From contig JAIFNJ010000085.1 of NCBI GenBank assembly GCA_020047835.1, positions 1 to 14,123 of the forward strand: a DNA stretch of 14,123 bases. Direction: 5' to 3'. Shown here in pieces: positions 13,770 through 14,123 of the stretch. The notes below the pieces were generated by a model that was not told where the DNA came from, made no database searches, and saw only the letters and a list, made by a program, of their open reading frames with translations. The position numbers were made by a program, and so were the translations under genes. Numbering within the stretch: the stretch's first letter is position 1; every line of letters starts with the position of its first letter. This DNA comes from Bacteroidota bacterium. Its GTDB lineage: Bacteria; Bacteroidota; Bacteroidia; Bacteroidales; SZUA-534.

Positions 13770-14123
13770 ATGCACCAACCCATTAAATTTGTTTCAGCCC
13801 AAGAGGCGGTAAAAATTATAAAAACTAACGATAGAATTCACATTCACAGTGTAGCCTGCGCTCCTCAGCGGCTTATTGAAGCCATGTGTGAACGAGGTAA
13901 AAGTGGCGAATTCAGGAATGTAAAAATTCAACACCTTCATACCGAAGGACCTGCACCTTATGCTTCCAAAGCTTTTGAAGGCATTTTTCAGTTACAAAGC
14001 TTTTTTGTAGGTCACAACGTTCGTCAAGATACTCAAGATGGCTACGCCGATTATATTCCTGTTTTTTTACATGAAACCCAGCGTCTTATCCGCGAAGGAT
14101 ATACTAAGGTAAACGTGGCCATG
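13770..14123 (+). CDS. Acetyl-CoA hydrolase / CoA-transferase, N-terminal fragment
   Basis: The gene begins at ATG 13770 and remains open through the last base, so only 118 residues are visible. They match the N-terminal domain of the acetyl-CoA hydrolase/transferase family (Cat1/Cat2, 4-hydroxybutyrate CoA-transferase, succinyl-CoA:acetate CoA-transferase): MHQPIKFVSAQEAVKIIKTND, then IHIHSVACAPQRLIEAM (about 28-44), HLHTEGPAPYA (about 58-68), FFVGHNVRQ and GYADYIPVFLHET (about 95-107). In these enzymes a glutamate in the C-terminal half carries the CoA thioester; it lies beyond the window, so hydrolase versus transferase and the acyl substrate remain open. A role in acetate, butyrate or propionate metabolism is the general expectation. 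An ATG at 13763 is out of frame. A -7 promoter element lies upstream, separating it from the sugar-transferase unit. Confidence 0.92.
   Translation, partial: MHQPIKFVSAQEAVKIIKTNDRIHIHSVACAPQRLIEAMCERGKSGEFRNVKIQHLHTEGPAPYASKAFEGIFQLQSFFVGHNVRQDTQDGYADYIPVFLHETQRLIREGYTKVNVAM

Noticed and set aside
1..14123. CRISPR arrays, tRNA or rRNA genes, insertion sequences, phage or defence genes
   Set aside because: I looked for repeated spacers, transposase or integrase motifs and RNA-gene signatures and saw none.

Overview
The window looks like a chromosomal segment of a Bacteroidota bacterium, most likely of the Bacteroidales/Marinilabiliales type. It is AT-rich, the genes mostly lack strong Shine-Dalgarno sequences, and several starts sit just downstream of the Bacteroidota -7 promoter element TAnnTTTG. 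The gene content fits: an rsmA-mgtE pair with a divergent flippase-like gene, recQ divergent from kdsD, and an exopolysaccharide-type sugar transferase. The species cannot be named from the sequence. No rRNA, tRNA, CRISPR array, insertion sequence or phage gene was found. The window is mainly housekeeping and cell-envelope genes, and I see no strong candidate for a dramatic new system.

Layout. 1-304: the 3' end of a glycoside hydrolase family 3 gene, followed by a hairpin terminator. 504-1451 (-): a polytopic membrane protein of the lysylphosphatidylglycerol synthase transmembrane (flippase-like) family. 1704-4354 (+): rsmA, mgtE and a small membrane protein with a basic, proline-rich tail, closely spaced as an operon. 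4419-5708 (-): a LolC/LolE-type (FtsX-like) permease, convergent with that operon. 5987-6637 (+): pcm, protein-isoaspartate methyltransferase, convergent with recQ (6728-8896, -) across a clear bidirectional terminator. 9203-10171 (+): kdsD, arabinose-5-phosphate isomerase, with a -7 element that decides its start. 10385-11287 (+): a degenerate Gfo/Idh/MocA-fold protein with its own promoter. 11358-13659 (+): a predicted lipoprotein and an initiating polyprenyl-phosphate sugar-phosphate transferase, 7 bp apart. 13770 to the end (+): the N-terminal part of an acetyl-CoA hydrolase/CoA-transferase, truncated by the window edge.

How the genes fit together. kdsD feeds Kdo synthesis for the LPS inner core. 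The sugar transferase would load the first sugar of a surface glycan onto a lipid carrier, and the linked lipoprotein is a plausible envelope partner of unknown role. The LolC/E-like permease and the flippase-like protein also belong to envelope biogenesis. rsmA (16S rRNA methylation), pcm (protein repair), recQ (DNA repair) and mgtE (Mg2+ uptake) are housekeeping functions. The parts least explained by known families are the pseudo-oxidoreductase (10385-11287), the lipoprotein (11358-12227), the 157-residue membrane protein (3881-4354), a possible 18-residue hydrophobic peptide gene (5857-5913, -), and the structured gap at 13659-13769. All intergenic gaps are under 300 bp.
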